This document shows, piece by piece, positions 18,636-27,959 of a stretch of DNA of 64,000 nucleotides. Location: assembly GCF_003429565.1 (NCBI RefSeq), contig NZ_QUAK01000016.1, positions 1-64,000 on the forward strand, read 5' to 3'. Each line of letters begins with the position of its first letter. The stretch's first letter is position 1. A program made the position numbers and the translations under genes. The DNA comes from Streptomyces triticagri (GTDB taxonomy: Bacteria; Actinomycetota; Actinomycetes; Streptomycetales; Streptomycetaceae). The notes under the pieces were generated by a model. It had not been told where the DNA came from, searched no databases, and saw only the letters and a list, made by a program, of their open reading frames with translations.

Positions 18636-18677
18636 GGCCGACCGCCCGTCGTCCGTGGCCGACCGCCCGTCGTCCGT
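18636..18677. repeat. Tandem 21-bp direct repeat able to pair with an upstream segment
   Basis: Two identical 21-bp copies (18636-18656 and 18657-18677) contain CGACCGCCCG. The complement CGGGCGGTCG lies at 18607-18616 and can pair with either copy, giving two mutually exclusive hairpins between two convergent genes. Confidence 0.6.
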
Positions 18678-18710
18678 GCTGAGTTCAGCGAGACCCGTGC
18701 CCGCGCCCGG

Positions 18711-19598
18711 TCAGTCGCCCACCGCGCGCAGCACCCCGGGACCGCGGCCTTCGAGGCGGTCGAGGGCGGTCGCCGTCGCCTCGTCGGCCGGCAGCTGTAC
18801 GAGCAGGTACTGGCCGTCCGACTCGGGCAGCGTCAGCGCCTCGAACGAGAACCGCAGCGCCCCGGCCGTCGGATGGGCGAGCCGCTCCACCCCGCTGCCC
18901 GTGGTGATACGGATCGGCGCCGCGATCCGGTCCGTGAAGGCCGCGCCCGCCGTGATCGACAGCTCCGCCACCAGATCCGCGAGCGCCGGATCCTCCTTGG
19001 TCAGGTCGAAGTGCAGCGCCGCGACCAGCCGGTCGGCCACCTCGTCCCAGTCGGGGAAGGCCCGCCGTGCGCGCGGATCGGTGAACAGGTACCGCAGCAT
19101 GCTCGGCTGTTCGGCATCGAGCAGCCCGAGCGGCCGCATCACCCGCTCATAGGCCCGGGTGTACGCCACCACGTCACCGAACCAGTTGAGTACGACCGCC
19201 GGCGTCGGCTCGAGCCTGTCCAGCAGACGACGCACCGTGGGCCGCGCCTCCCGGGCCGGCTGCGGCACCGTGCTGCACAGGAACGCGCTGTCGGCCGCCT
19301 TCAGGAGCCGGCGCAGATGCGCCCGGTCGTCGTGCGGCAGCTGCAGCGCGTCACAGAGCGCCCCGAGGACCTGCGGCGAGGGATTGCGGTCCCGGCCCTG
19401 CTCGAGGCGGGCCAGATACTCGACGCTGATCCCCGCGAGCAGGGCGAGCTCCGTGCGGCGCAGACCAGGGGTGCGGCGGCGGGTGCCGGGCGGCAGGCCG
19501 GCCTGCTCGGGCGTGAGGGCCTCGCGCCGGGCGCGCAGGAAGGCGCCGAGCTCATTGCCGCGCGGGTCTCGGCCCTGTGCATCTCGGTTGCCGGTCAC
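18711..19598 (-). CDS. XRE-family regulator with MmyB-type ligand domain
   Basis: A protein of 295 residues. The helix-turn-helix (about 16-85) contains LRRTELALLAGISVEYLARLEQGRDR, shown here in part as the family's recognition segment. An MmyB-like PAS-type domain (about 110-290) follows, with the typical ending SDGQYLLVQLPADEA. These regulators are very numerous in Streptomyces and often sit beside one redox enzyme or small carrier protein. Here the divergent neighbour is a YceI protein 101 bp away, the likely target. GTG start at 19598. Confidence 0.88.
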   Translation of the reverse strand: MTGNRDAQGRDPRGNELGAFLRARREALTPEQAGLPPGTRRRTPGLRRTELALLAGISVEYLARLEQGRDRNPSPQVLGALCDALQLPHDDRAHLRRLLKAADSAFLCSTVPQPAREARPTVRRLLDRLEPTPAVVLNWFGDVVAYTRAYERVMRPLGLLDAEQPSMLRYLFTDPRARRAFPDWDEVADRLVAALHFDLTKEDPALADLVAELSITAGAAFTDRIAAPIRITTGSGVERLAHPTAGALRFSFEALTLPESDGQYLLVQLPADEATATALDRLEGRGPGVLRAVGD

Positions 19599-19699
19599 GT
19601 CTTTGATCGTACGGACGGCACGGGCGGCGAGGGTGGCCCTGTCACTACCCGTCTCGGCCGGGCCTTCCTCCGCACCGGCGGGACGGGCACCGTCGAGCC

Positions 19700-20284
19700 A
19701 TGACCACCACCGAATCCCGTAGCACCACCGACGCCCTGCCGCTGCCCGCCGGCCGCTGGGGCTTCGACCCCTTCCACTCCGCGGTCGGCTTCACCATCCG
19801 CCACCTGGGCATCTCCAAGGTCCGCGGCCGGTTCAACGACCTCGAGGCGGAGCTGGTCGTGGGGGAGACCCTCGCCACCTCCTCGGTGTCCGCCACCGTG
19901 GACCTCGCCTCCGTGGACACCGGCAACACCGACCGGGACGCCCATGTGCGCTCCCCCGACCTGCTCGACGTGGCCCGGCGCCCCACCATGACCTTCCGCT
20001 CCACCCGGATCGACGGGGACGGCGAGGACTGGACCCTCGAGGGCGATCTCACCATCGGCGGGGTGACCCGGCAGGTGACCTTCGACGTCGAGTTCGGCGG
20101 GCTCGTCGACGTCCCCATGGACGGCAGCCGGCACGCCGGGTTCGACGCCCGCGGGGAGATCCGGCGCAGCGAGTTCGGGCTCGATTTCGCGCCCGGACTG
20201 CTCGGCGACGTCATCAGGATCGACCTCGATGTGCAGTTCGTAGCTCCCAAAGCCGAGGAGGCCGCAGGGACGGACGCCTCGTAA
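19700..20284 (+). CDS. YceI family lipocalin-like protein
   Basis: A protein of 194 residues without a signal peptide, unlike E. coli YceI. The family motifs are all present: GRWGFDPFHSAVGFTIRHLG at the start, RDAHVRSPDLLDVARRPTMT in the middle, and GDLTIGGVTRQVTFDVEFGG. The fold binds polyisoprenoid-type amphiphiles in characterised members; the ligand here is unknown. It is divergent from the XRE regulator and convergent with the UvrA-like gene. Confidence 0.9.
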   Translation: MTTTESRSTTDALPLPAGRWGFDPFHSAVGFTIRHLGISKVRGRFNDLEAELVVGETLATSSVSATVDLASVDTGNTDRDAHVRSPDLLDVARRPTMTFRSTRIDGDGEDWTLEGDLTIGGVTRQVTFDVEFGGLVDVPMDGSRHAGFDARGEIRRSEFGLDFAPGLLGDVIRIDLDVQFVAPKAEEAAGTDAS

Positions 20285-20317
20285 GGCACCGCCTCTTGAG
20301 GCAACGCCTCGTAAGGC
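20276..20317. repeat. Three tandem mini-hairpins between convergent genes
   Basis: Three consecutive GCCT...AGGC stem-loops occur at 20276-20287, 20291-20302 and 20306-20317. The first and third share the 12-mer GCCTCGTAAGGC. The yceI stop codon lies in the first loop. They sit 12-50 bp from the stop of the UvrA-like gene and probably act as a bidirectional terminator. Confidence 0.5.
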
Positions 20318-20329
20318 ACCGTCCGGCGC

Positions 20330-22669
20330 TCAGCCGGGCAGCCGGGCCGCCAGATAGGGCGCGGTCCGGCTGCCGGGCGCCCGGGCCACCTCCGCCGGCG
20401 TCCCGGTCGCCACGATCCGCCCGCCGCGGTCGCCGCCCCCGGGACCGAGGTCGACCACCCAGTCGGCCGCGGCCACCACATCCATGTCGTGCTCGACGAC
20501 CACCACCGAGTGACCGGCGTCGACGAGACCGTTCAACTGCCGCATGAGGACCTCGACATCGGCGGGATGCAGACCCGCCGTCGGCTCGTCCAGGACGTAC
20601 AGGGTGTGGCCGCGGCGCACCCGCTGCAGCTCGCCCGCGAGCTTGATGCGCTGCGCCTCGCCGCCGGACAGCTCGGTGGCCGGCTGCCCGAGCCGCAGAT
20701 AGCCGAGGCCCACATCGAGCAGGGTGCGCAGACTGCGCAGCACGGGCGGGGTGTCGGCGAAGAAGTCCGCCGCGCCCTCGACGGTCAGGGCCAGCACATC
20801 GGCGATGGTGTGGCCCCGGTGCCGGACCTCCAGGGTCTGTGGGTTGTACCGGGCGCCCCCGCAGTCCGGGCACGGTGCGTATGTGCTGGGCAGGAAGAGC
20901 AGCTCGACGGTGACCGCGCCCTCGCCCTGACAGGTCTCGCAGCGCCCGCCCGTCACATTGAAGGAGAACCGCCCCACGCCGTAGCCGCGCGCACGCGCCT
21001 CGTCCGTCGACGCGTACACCTTGCGCACCACGTCGAAGAGGCCTGTGTAGGTGGCCAGATTGGACCGCGGGGTACGGCCGATGGGCCGCTGATCCACGGT
21101 CACCAGCCGTCCCACGCCCGGGAGTTCCTCGGAGATCGCGCCCGTCAGGGTGGACTTACCCGAGCCCGATACGCCGGTGACCGCCGTCAGAACCCCGAGC
21201 GGGAGATCCACCGAGACGTCCCGCAGATTGTGCCGGGTGACCGGACCGATCTTCAGCTGACCGGCCGGCTTCCGTACGGTCCTGGCCGGTGCCGCACCCC
21301 GGTCGAAGAGGAAACGCCGGGTCGCCGACTCCGGCACCTCCGCCAGCTCGGCCACCGGCCCGCTGTGCAGCACCCGGCCGCCGTGCTCACCCGCCCCCGG
21401 ACCCACATCGACGATCCAGTCCGCCTGACGCATCACATCCAGATGATGCTCGACGACGAACACCGAGTTCCCCGCCGCCCGCAGCCGGCCGAGCACGGTC
21501 AGCAGAGCCTCGGTGTCCGCCGGGTGCAGACCCGCGGACGGCTCGTCCAGCACGTACACCACACCGAACAGTCCGGATCTCAACTGGGTGGCAAGGCGCA
21601 GCCGTTGCAGCTCGCCGGCCGAGAGGGTGGGCGTCGTACGGTCCAACGACAGGTATCCCAGGCCCAGTTCACCCACCACCGCGATCCGCGCCACCAGATC
21701 GTCGGTCAGCACGCGAGCGGTGGCATCGCCGGCCGCGGTGGTCAGCACACCGGCCAGCTCGGCCAGCGGCAGGGCGGCCAGCTCGGCGATCGTCCGACCC
21801 GCGACGGTGACCGCGAGGGCCTCGGGACGCAGCCTGCGGCCGGCGCAGCCGGGACACGGCGCGCTCTGCAGGAAACGCTCCGCGCGGGCCCGCAGCGTCT
21901 GACTCCGCGAATCGGCGAAGGTCTTCATCACATGGCGCCGCGCACTCATGTACGTGCCCTGGTAGGGACGGTGGATCCGCCCCGCATCGCGCACCGGATG
22001 CACCGTCACCACCGGCTGCTCGTCGGTGAAGAGGATCCACTCCCGGTCCGCCGGTTCGAGCTCGCGCCACGGCCGGTCCACGTCGTATCCGAGCGCATCC
22101 AGCACATCGCGCAGATTCTTGCCCTGCCAGGCCCCCGGCCAGGCGGCGATCGCCCCCTGCCTGATGGAGAGTTCGGGATCGGGCACCAGCAACTGCTCGG
22201 TCGTACGGTGCACCAGACCGAGCCCGTGACACTGCGGACAGGCACCCGCCGCGGTGTTGGGGGAGAAGGAGTCGGAGTCGAGCCGCTCCGCGCCCGGCGG
22301 ATAGTCACCGGTCCGGGAGAACAGCATGCGCAGCGAGTTGGACAGCGTGGTCACGGTCCCGACGGACGACCGCGAGGTGGGGGTGGACCGCCGCTGCTCG
22401 AGCGAGACCGCGGGCGGCAGGCCCGTGATGTCGCCGACGTTCGGCGCACCGACCTGGTGGATCAGCCGACGGGCGTACGGGGCGACGGACTCGAAGTAGC
22501 GCCGCTGCGCCTCCGCGTAGACGGTCCCGAAGGCGAGCGACGACTTACCCGATCCGGAGACACCCGTGAACACCACGAGCACATCACGCGGGATGTCGAC
22601 GTCCACACCCTGCAGATTGTGCTCGCGCGCCCCACGTACGCGCAGATACGGATCGTGCGGGCTGTCCAT
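20330..22669 (-). CDS. Short UvrA-like ABC ATPase
   Basis: A protein of 779 residues with the UvrA layout: Walker A motifs [13 protein letters not shown] and [12 protein letters not shown], and signature motifs [12 protein letters not shown] and [12 protein letters not shown]. There are two zinc-finger-like Cys sets (CPQCHG with CPGCAG; CETCQG with CPDCGG). It is about 170-200 residues shorter than housekeeping UvrA. This matches the UvrA2/DrrC-like class, in which the UvrB-binding region is reduced and a role in drug-DNA damage tolerance has been proposed. It should not be taken as the main uvrA. GGAGAG precedes the ATG. Confidence 0.88.
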   Translation of the reverse strand: MDSPHDPYLRVRGAREHNLQGVDVDIPRDVLVVFTGVSGSGKSSLAFGTVYAEAQRRYFESVAPYARRLIHQVGAPNVGDITGLPPAVSLEQRRSTPTSRSSVGTVTTLSNSLRMLFSRTGDYPPGAERLDSDSFSPNTAAGACPQCHGLGLVHRTTEQLLVPDPELSIRQGAIAAWPGAWQGKNLRDVLDALGYDVDRPWRELEPADREWILFTDEQPVVTVHPVRDAGRIHRPYQGTYMSARRHVMKTFADSRSQTLRARAERFLQSAPCPGCAGRRLRPEALAVTVAGRTIAELAALPLAELAGVLTTAAGDATARVLTDDLVARIAVVGELGLGYLSLDRTTPTLSAGELQRLRLATQLRSGLFGVVYVLDEPSAGLHPADTEALLTVLGRLRAAGNSVFVVEHHLDVMRQADWIVDVGPGAGEHGGRVLHSGPVAELAEVPESATRRFLFDRGAAPARTVRKPAGQLKIGPVTRHNLRDVSVDLPLGVLTAVTGVSGSGKSTLTGAISEELPGVGRLVTVDQRPIGRTPRSNLATYTGLFDVVRKVYASTDEARARGYGVGRFSFNVTGGRCETCQGEGAVTVELLFLPSTYAPCPDCGGARYNPQTLEVRHRGHTIADVLALTVEGAADFFADTPPVLRSLRTLLDVGLGYLRLGQPATELSGGEAQRIKLAGELQRVRRGHTLYVLDEPTAGLHPADVEVLMRQLNGLVDAGHSVVVVEHDMDVVAAADWVVDLGPGGGDRGGRIVATGTPAEVARAPGSRTAPYLAARLPG

Positions 22670-22708
22670 CGGCTCTCCGGGGGCTGCAGTCGGGCAAACC
22701 CCACGATT

Positions 22709-23755
22709 CTAGGCGTCGGTCTCCGCCGCAACGCGGGCACCCCGGACGTCCTGGACGCTCTCGAGGCCGGCCACCCGAGCCAGCGCCCGGTACGAGTCGA
22801 GCAGCGCCGTGCGGTCGTACGAGGAGGTGGTGACCAGGACCTCCGCCGCTCCGGTGGCCGTGATCAGGTCCTCGAGCCGGGCGGAGACCTCCTGCGGGGT
22901 GCCGTACAGCTGGCCGCGAAGGCCCGAGTCGAAGAGCTCGCGCTCCTTGTCGGACATGGTGCGGCGCTCGGTCGCCTCGGCGGGCTCGAGCGGCGGGAAG
23001 ACGCCGTGCGTACGGGAATACGCCATCGACCAGGCCTCCGGCACCAGGAGCCGGCGGGCCGCCTCCGCCGTGCCGGCGACCGCGACATTGCCCGAGATGA
23101 TCACCTCGGGGCCGGCCGACCAGGCGGACGGCTTGAAGGCGTCCCGGTACCGCCCTACCGCCTCCACCATCCGCGACCGGCTGCGCAGATCTCCGATCAC
23201 CAGCGGAAGACCGGCCTCCGCGGCGACCGTTGCACCCTCGCCCATGGCCAGGACGTACGGCGGGATGTCCAGGCCCTCCGCCGGGTGCGCATGCACCTGA
23301 GGGAACTCGGTCTGGGTGCCGGAGAGGAAGCCGAGCAGGGTGCTCAGCTGGTCCGCGAACGCGTCCGCGCCCTCGCGGTCCACGCCGAGCGCCCTGCGGA
23401 TGCCGCCGGTGAAGCCGACGGAACGGCCCAGGCCCATGTCGATCCGGCCGGGGAAGAGCGAGGCCAGCACACCGAACTGCTCGGCGACCACCAGGGGGCG
23501 GTGATTGGGCAGCATCACGCCGCCCGTGCCGACCCGGATCGTCGACGTCGCCCCGGCGACGGCCGCCGCGAGCACGGTCGGGGCCGAACCCGCCACCCCC
23601 GGCACGCTGTGGTGCTCGGACACCCAGAAGCGGTGATAGCCCAACGCCTCGATCTGCCGGGCGAAACGCACGGTGTCCCGCAGGGCGGCGGCCGGCTCAT
23701 GGCCTGCGCGGGTGCGGGAGCGGTCCAGTACGGAGAAGCGGGTGCGGCTGATCAC
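22709..23755 (-). CDS. Luciferase-like (LLM class) flavin-dependent oxidoreductase
   Basis: A TIM-barrel monooxygenase-type protein of about 348 residues. Recognisable elements are the early [18 protein letters not shown], then [20 protein letters not shown] and [16 protein letters not shown], and the late [15 protein letters not shown]. It matches the MsnO8/YwcH-type subgroup. Family members use FMN, or F420 in some actinobacteria, but neither cofactor nor substrate can be fixed. The GTG at 23755 is placed 9 nt after GGAGGT; another GTG at 23764 directly abuts that site and is less likely. Confidence 0.85.
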   Translation of the reverse strand: MISRTRFSVLDRSRTRAGHEPAAALRDTVRFARQIEALGYHRFWVSEHHSVPGVAGSAPTVLAAAVAGATSTIRVGTGGVMLPNHRPLVVAEQFGVLASLFPGRIDMGLGRSVGFTGGIRRALGVDREGADAFADQLSTLLGFLSGTQTEFPQVHAHPAEGLDIPPYVLAMGEGATVAAEAGLPLVIGDLRSRSRMVEAVGRYRDAFKPSAWSAGPEVIISGNVAVAGTAEAARRLLVPEAWSMAYSRTHGVFPPLEPAEATERRTMSDKERELFDSGLRGQLYGTPQEVSARLEDLITATGAAEVLVTTSSYDRTALLDSYRALARVAGLESVQDVRGARVAAETDA

Positions 23756-23877
23756 GGAGGTCACACCTCCTTCAACGTCCACGAGCGGGCATGATTCCCG
23801 CCCTTCGCAGCCCTTCGGCGCACGCCGGCGCCGACGCGGGGCGGCGGCCACGGGAGAACGCGGCCTACGCTGGGGTC

Positions 23878-24369
23878 ATGGACGGCGCAACGCGGCCACC
23901 CCTGGCCCTGTTCGACCTGGACAACACCCTCGCAGGCACCGCACACCGGCAGCACTTCCTGGAACGCAGACCACGCGACTGGCAGGGCTTCTTCGCCGCC
24001 GCCCCCGACGACCCGCCGCTCGCCGAGGGCCTCCGGCTGGTGTCGCGGACCGCGGTGGAGTGCGAGATCCAGTACCTGACCGGGCGTCCCGAGCGGTGCC
24101 GCCGCGACACCAGCGCCTGGCTGGAGCGGCACGGCCTGCCCGCCGGGCGGATCTGGATGCGCGGGGACCGCGATCGCAGACCCGCCCGGCAGACCAAACT
24201 CGACGTCCTGCGGCGTCTCGCGCGGGTGCGCGAGGTGCGGGTCGTCGTCGATGACGACGAGCTGGTCTGTGCTGCCGCGGAGGCGGCCGGGTTCACCGTC
24301 GTACGGGCACGGTGGGCGTCGGCGTCGGAGGAACTCGCGGATGCGCAGGAGCGCGAGGGGCGGACCTGA
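23878..24369 (+). CDS. HAD-family phosphatase, polynucleotide 3'-phosphatase-like
   Basis: A protein of 163 residues. HAD motif I is LFDLDNTLAG (nucleophile and acid Asp). A cap-like insert with FLERRPRDWQGFF follows, then motif II near QYLTGRPERCR, and motif IV in VVVDDDELVCAAA. The pattern resembles the phosphatase half of polynucleotide kinase/phosphatase proteins, but the substrate is unproven. A TACGCT -10-like element lies 5 nt upstream of the ATG, suggesting a leaderless transcript. Confidence 0.78.
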   Translation: MDGATRPPLALFDLDNTLAGTAHRQHFLERRPRDWQGFFAAAPDDPPLAEGLRLVSRTAVECEIQYLTGRPERCRRDTSAWLERHGLPAGRIWMRGDRDRRPARQTKLDVLRRLARVREVRVVVDDDELVCAAAEAAGFTVVRARWASASEELADAQEREGRT

Positions 24370-24430
24370 TCGTCGGGACTCCGCCCCGGAGCCCTGCTGC
24401 TCGATCGCCGCAGGTGTTCGAGCGTGCGGC

Positions 24431-24640
24431 TCAGTCCTCCAGCCGGAACCCCATCTTCAGCCCGACCTGGTAATGCTCGACGGCCCCGTCGACGATGTGG
24501 CCACGGACCTGTGTGACCTCGAACCAGTCCAGGCCGCGCAGGGTCTGTGCCGCCCTGCTGATCCCGTTGCGGATGGCTTCATCGATGCCCTGCTGCGAGG
24601 TGCCGACGATCTCGGTCACCCGGTACGTGTGGTCGGACAT
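24431..24640 (-). CDS. Dodecin (flavin-storage protein)
   Basis: A small protein of 69 residues that matches dodecin over its full length. It begins MSDHTYRVTEIVGTSQQGID and has LRGLDWFEVTQVRG, where the Trp stacks on flavin, and a GHIVDGAVEHYQVGLKMGF ending. Twelve subunits form a hollow sphere that sequesters riboflavin or FMN. No close neighbour explains it. The ATG at 24640 is the only start that gives family length. Confidence 0.9.
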   Translation of the reverse strand: MSDHTYRVTEIVGTSQQGIDEAIRNGISRAAQTLRGLDWFEVTQVRGHIVDGAVEHYQVGLKMGFRLED

Positions 24641-24753
24641 GGAGGCGTACCCCTTTCCATCGGTGACTCCACCGTGCCCCAGCGAGCCGCCGACCGCGAG
24701 TGATCGGGGCAGGTCCCGGCGGCTCGAAGCCGGTTGAAGCCTTGACCGAATCG

Positions 24754-24769
24754 ATTGGTCCATACCAAA
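24754..24769. promoter_or_regulatory. dre-like (DasR-type) operator candidate
   Basis: The dyad TTGGT-CCAT-ACCAA agrees at 11 of 16 positions with the DasR consensus ACTGGTCTAGACCACT as I remember it. It lies 87 bp upstream of the solute-binding lipoprotein and just after a TTGACC -35-like element at 24742-24747, so a bound repressor would block transcription. Confidence 0.4.
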
Positions 24770-24855
24770 ATCCAGCCACATACCCGGGCGAGCGCTCCTC
24801 GCTTCCCCCACGCCGGGCTGCCGTTCCCTGCCCAGCGTGCCGAAGGTGATCGCCC

Positions 24856-26121
24856 GTGAAGAAGAAGCTGTACGCCGCCCCGCTCGCCCTGGTGTCCCTG
24901 GTGGCCGCAGGGGGTTGCGGACTTCTGCCGGGAGATGACGGAGACGCACGCACGGTCACCGTCTGGATGATGAAGGGCAGCGCCACCCAGGCCTTCGTGG
25001 ACCGCTTCAAGGCCGACTTCGAGGACCGGCACCCGGATGTACGACTGGACGTGACGTTCCAGGAATGGACGGGCATCGGCGCGAAGGTGACCGAGGCGCT
25101 CGACAGCGACGAGGCGTCCGCCCCGGACGTGATCGAGGTCGGCAACACCCAGGTCGCGCAGTACGTCGACCACGGAGGACTGCTCGACCTCACCCTGGAG
25201 TCGATGCGCGAATGGGGCATGAAGGATTGGCTGCCCGGCCTCGCCGAGCCGGGCACGCATGCGGGCGCCCAGTTCGGCATCCCCTGGTACGCGGCGAACC
25301 GAGTGGTGATCTACAACAAGGACCTCTTCGACGCCGCCGGGATCAAGAAGCCGCCGCAGGACCGGGACGAGTGGACGGCCCAGACCGAACGCCTCAACAC
25401 CGCCGGGAACCAGGGCATCTACCTCGCGGGCCAGGACTGGTACACCCTCGCCGGATTCATCTGGGAGGAGGGCGGCGAGCTGGCCGTGGAGCGCGACGTC
25501 CGCTGGAAGGGATCGCTGCACACCGCAGCGGCCCTGCGCGGCATGGAGTTCTACGAGCGTCTGCAGGCACTCGGCGACGGCCCGAAGGACGCCGACGAGG
25601 AGACCCCGCCGCAGGCCGAGGTCTTCGCCGAGGGGGACGTCGCACAGATCATCGCGGTACCCGGCACCACCAAGGCGATCGAGGAGGCGAACCCGGAACT
25701 CGAGGGGAGGATCGGCTACTTCCCGGTGCCGGGCAGGACCGCGGGCAAGCCGGGTGCCGTCTTCACCGGCGGCTCCGACCTGGTGATCCCCGAACGCACC
25801 GACCAGCGGGACGCCGCCGTGGACGTGGTCGCCGAACTGGCCGGCAAGAAGTGGCAGACCGACCTCGCCCGCACCATGAACTACGTGCCCAACAAGACCA
25901 CCCTGTCCGGCGTGGTCGGCGCCGAGGAGGGCGTCGCCGCCATGGCCGCAGGTGCGGCCGAGGGCCGGGCGACGCCCAACTCGCCCCGCTGGGCCGCCGT
26001 GGAGGGCGACAACCCGATCAAGCAGTACATGACCGCGGTCCTCACCGGCCGCGACCCGGCCCGCGAGGCACGCAAGGCCTCGGCGCGGATCACGGAGGAA
26101 CTCGACCACACCCGCGGCTGA
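24856..26121 (+). CDS. Extracellular solute-binding lipoprotein, sugar ABC-type
   Basis: A protein of 421 residues. The signal peptide ends in the lipobox AAGGC (Cys about 21). The mature part begins with VTVWMMKGSATQAF and shows the family segments APDVIEVGNTQVAQYV, FGIPWYAANRVVIYNKDLFD and FTGGSDLVIPERTDQ. This places it in cluster B (carbohydrate) binding proteins. No permease or ATPase genes adjoin, so it is an orphan that must share a transporter encoded elsewhere. The GTG start follows AAGGTG. The dre-like site upstream hints at regulation by amino-sugar metabolism; this is inference. Confidence 0.88.
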   Translation: MKKKLYAAPLALVSLVAAGGCGLLPGDDGDARTVTVWMMKGSATQAFVDRFKADFEDRHPDVRLDVTFQEWTGIGAKVTEALDSDEASAPDVIEVGNTQVAQYVDHGGLLDLTLESMREWGMKDWLPGLAEPGTHAGAQFGIPWYAANRVVIYNKDLFDAAGIKKPPQDRDEWTAQTERLNTAGNQGIYLAGQDWYTLAGFIWEEGGELAVERDVRWKGSLHTAAALRGMEFYERLQALGDGPKDADEETPPQAEVFAEGDVAQIIAVPGTTKAIEEANPELEGRIGYFPVPGRTAGKPGAVFTGGSDLVIPERTDQRDAAVDVVAELAGKKWQTDLARTMNYVPNKTTLSGVVGAEEGVAAMAAGAAEGRATPNSPRWAAVEGDNPIKQYMTAVLTGRDPAREARKASARITEELDHTRG

Positions 26122-26169
26122 CCGCCTCCGCAACCCCGCCGTACGGTTCGGCTCTCCTGGCCGGCGCCC

Positions 26170-27129
26170 TCACACCCCGGAGAGCGACAGCGCGAACCGC
26201 CCCCGTCGATCCGTCCACCAGTGGGCCGGCAGGAACCCGGCCGCGGCCAGCTCCACCCGGACCCGCTCCTCGCGGAACTTGGCCGACACCTCGGTCCGCA
26301 GTTCCTCGCCGGCCGCGAACTCCACGGCGAGGTCCAGCTCCTGTATGTGCACCGTGAGCGCACGCCGGGCGCGAAGCCGCATCTCGACCCACTCACGGTC
26401 CGGGTCCCAGCGGGCGACGTGATCGAAGTCCTGCGGATCGAAGTCGGCGCGGAGCTCCCGGTTGATCACCGCGAGGACGTTCTTGTTGAACTCGGCGGTC
26501 ACGCCCGACGGATCGTCGTACGCGGTCACGAGCTCGCGCTCGTCCTTCACCAGGTCCGTGCCGAGCAGCAGCATGTCGCCCGGCTCGAGCAGCCGCCGTA
26601 CGGAGCGCAGGAACGCCGCCCGCTCCGTGGGCAGCAGATTGCCGACCGTGCCGCCGAGGAAGGCGACCAGCCGCGGACCCGGTGTCGTCGGGAGCGTGAG
26701 CGCCCGGGTGAAGTCGGCGATGAGCGCGTGCACCTCGAGCCCCGGCCGTTCCGCGGCCAGCGCCCGGCCGGCGTCCTCCAGGGCACTGGCGCTCACGTCC
26801 ACCGGTACGTAACTGTCCAGGCCGGGCAGGGCGTCGAGCAGCAGACGGGTCTTCTCGGAGGAGCCGGAGCCCAGTTCCACCAGGGTCCGGGCGCCGCTCG
26901 CCGCGGCGATCCGCTCGGCGCGGCTGTGCAGGATCTCCCGCTCAGCGCGCGTCGGATAGTACTCGGAGAGCTCGGTGATCTTCTCGAAGAGGGCGCTGCC
27001 GTGGGCGTCGTAGAACCACTTCGGCGGCAGGGTCTTGGGGCTGCGGGTCAGGCCGCTGCGCACATCGGCGCGGAGCGCGGCCCCGGTCGCGTCCTCGGGC
27101 AGGATGCGGGTCAGCTGGAACGGGCTCAC
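26170..27129 (-). CDS. egtD: L-histidine N-alpha-methyltransferase
   Basis: A protein of 319 residues. It trimethylates histidine to hercynine, the first step of ergothioneine synthesis. Family features include LPPKWFYDAHGSALFEKIT, the SAM motif TLVELGSGSSEKTRLLLDAL, VPVDVSASAL and RLVAFLGGTVGNLLP, and the substrate-pocket region FNKNVLAVINRELRADFD. It starts with GTG overlapping the egtC stop and is the last gene of the egtABCD operon. Confidence 0.95.
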   Translation of the reverse strand: MSPFQLTRILPEDATGAALRADVRSGLTRSPKTLPPKWFYDAHGSALFEKITELSEYYPTRAEREILHSRAERIAAASGARTLVELGSGSSEKTRLLLDALPGLDSYVPVDVSASALEDAGRALAAERPGLEVHALIADFTRALTLPTTPGPRLVAFLGGTVGNLLPTERAAFLRSVRRLLEPGDMLLLGTDLVKDERELVTAYDDPSGVTAEFNKNVLAVINRELRADFDPQDFDHVARWDPDREWVEMRLRARRALTVHIQELDLAVEFAAGEELRTEVSAKFREERVRVELAAAGFLPAHWWTDRRGRFALSLSGV

Positions 27130-27959
27130 GCGATCGGCTCCTCAAAGGGATGGTCGAGCGGGTTCGGTCGGTCGTCGGGCACGCGCGAGCCGTCGTCGGC
27201 CGGGCCGGCGGCCGGGGCGTCGATCGGGGTGAGGCGGACCTCCGTACGGCTCGCGGTGAGCAGGGTCCGGTCCGGGACCCGGCACCAGGCCGGATCGTCG
27301 TCGTACGGCTCGGACGCCACCACGGTGCGCAGGCCCGGGCCGGCCAGGTAGTACAAGGTGTCGCCCCAGGCGGTCGCGGTGATCGAACGGCCGTCGGTGA
27401 CCAGGAGATTGAGGCGCGAGCCCGGCGCCGCGGCGGCGACCTCGCGCACGGCACCGGCGAGCGCCGGCCCGTCGCCCGCACCCGCGCGCATGCGGTGCAG
27501 CACCAGCGCCCACACCAGAGCGGAGTCGCAACGGGCCTCCAGGGACAGCAGATTGAGCGCCGGCAGTGTCCCGGCCACCGTCGCGAGCGACTCCGGCCAC
27601 CCGCTGACCGCCCCGTTGTGACTGAAGAGCCGGCCCGCACCGGCGAACGGGGCGGCCGCGGCGGCCCCGTCCGCGCCTGCCTCGGTCGCGTCCCGCACCG
27701 CGGCGAGCACCGCGCCGCTGCGGACCACCCGGGTGAGATCCGCGTAGTTCGCATCCGCCCAGACGGGTCCTGCCTGCCGGTAGCGGGCCGGCTCCGGGTC
27801 CTCGTCCGCGTACCAACCCGCCCCGAAACCATCCGCGTTGACCGTGCCGTAGCGCTGCTCCCGCGGCTCCCAGGACTGCCGGTACAGGCTGTGGGGAGGC
27901 CGGACGAGCACCTCCCCGAGGGGCAGCGGATCACCGAGGTACGCGAGATGACGGCACAT
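27126..27959 (-). CDS. egtC: Gamma-glutamyl-hercynylcysteine sulfoxide hydrolase
   Basis: A class II glutamine-amidotransferase-like hydrolase of 277 residues. The nucleophile is Cys2 (MCRHLAYLG), exposed after Met removal. NADGFGAGWY and FSHNGAVSGWP match the glutaminase core. It removes the glutamate from the EgtB product. The ATG overlaps the egtB stop by one 4-nt ATGA. The C-terminal ~30 residues are Pro/Asp-rich and family-variable. Confidence 0.92.
   Translation of the reverse strand: MCRHLAYLGDPLPLGEVLVRPPHSLYRQSWEPREQRYGTVNADGFGAGWYADEDPEPARYRQAGPVWADANYADLTRVVRSGAVLAAVRDATEAGADGAAAAAPFAGAGRLFSHNGAVSGWPESLATVAGTLPALNLLSLEARCDSALVWALVLHRMRAGAGDGPALAGAVREVAAAAPGSRLNLLVTDGRSITATAWGDTLYYLAGPGLRTVVASEPYDDDPAWCRVPDRTLLTASRTEVRLTPIDAPAAGPADDGSRVPDDRPNPLDHPFEEPIA

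Noticed and set aside
20330..22669. Housekeeping uvrA
   Set aside because: At 779 residues it is too short and is more like the UvrA2/DrrC class.
20489..23794. 1,101-residue plus-strand frame opposite the UvrA-like and LLM genes
   Set aside because: Antisense artefact: the opposite strand has Walker motifs and zinc fingers, this one has none.
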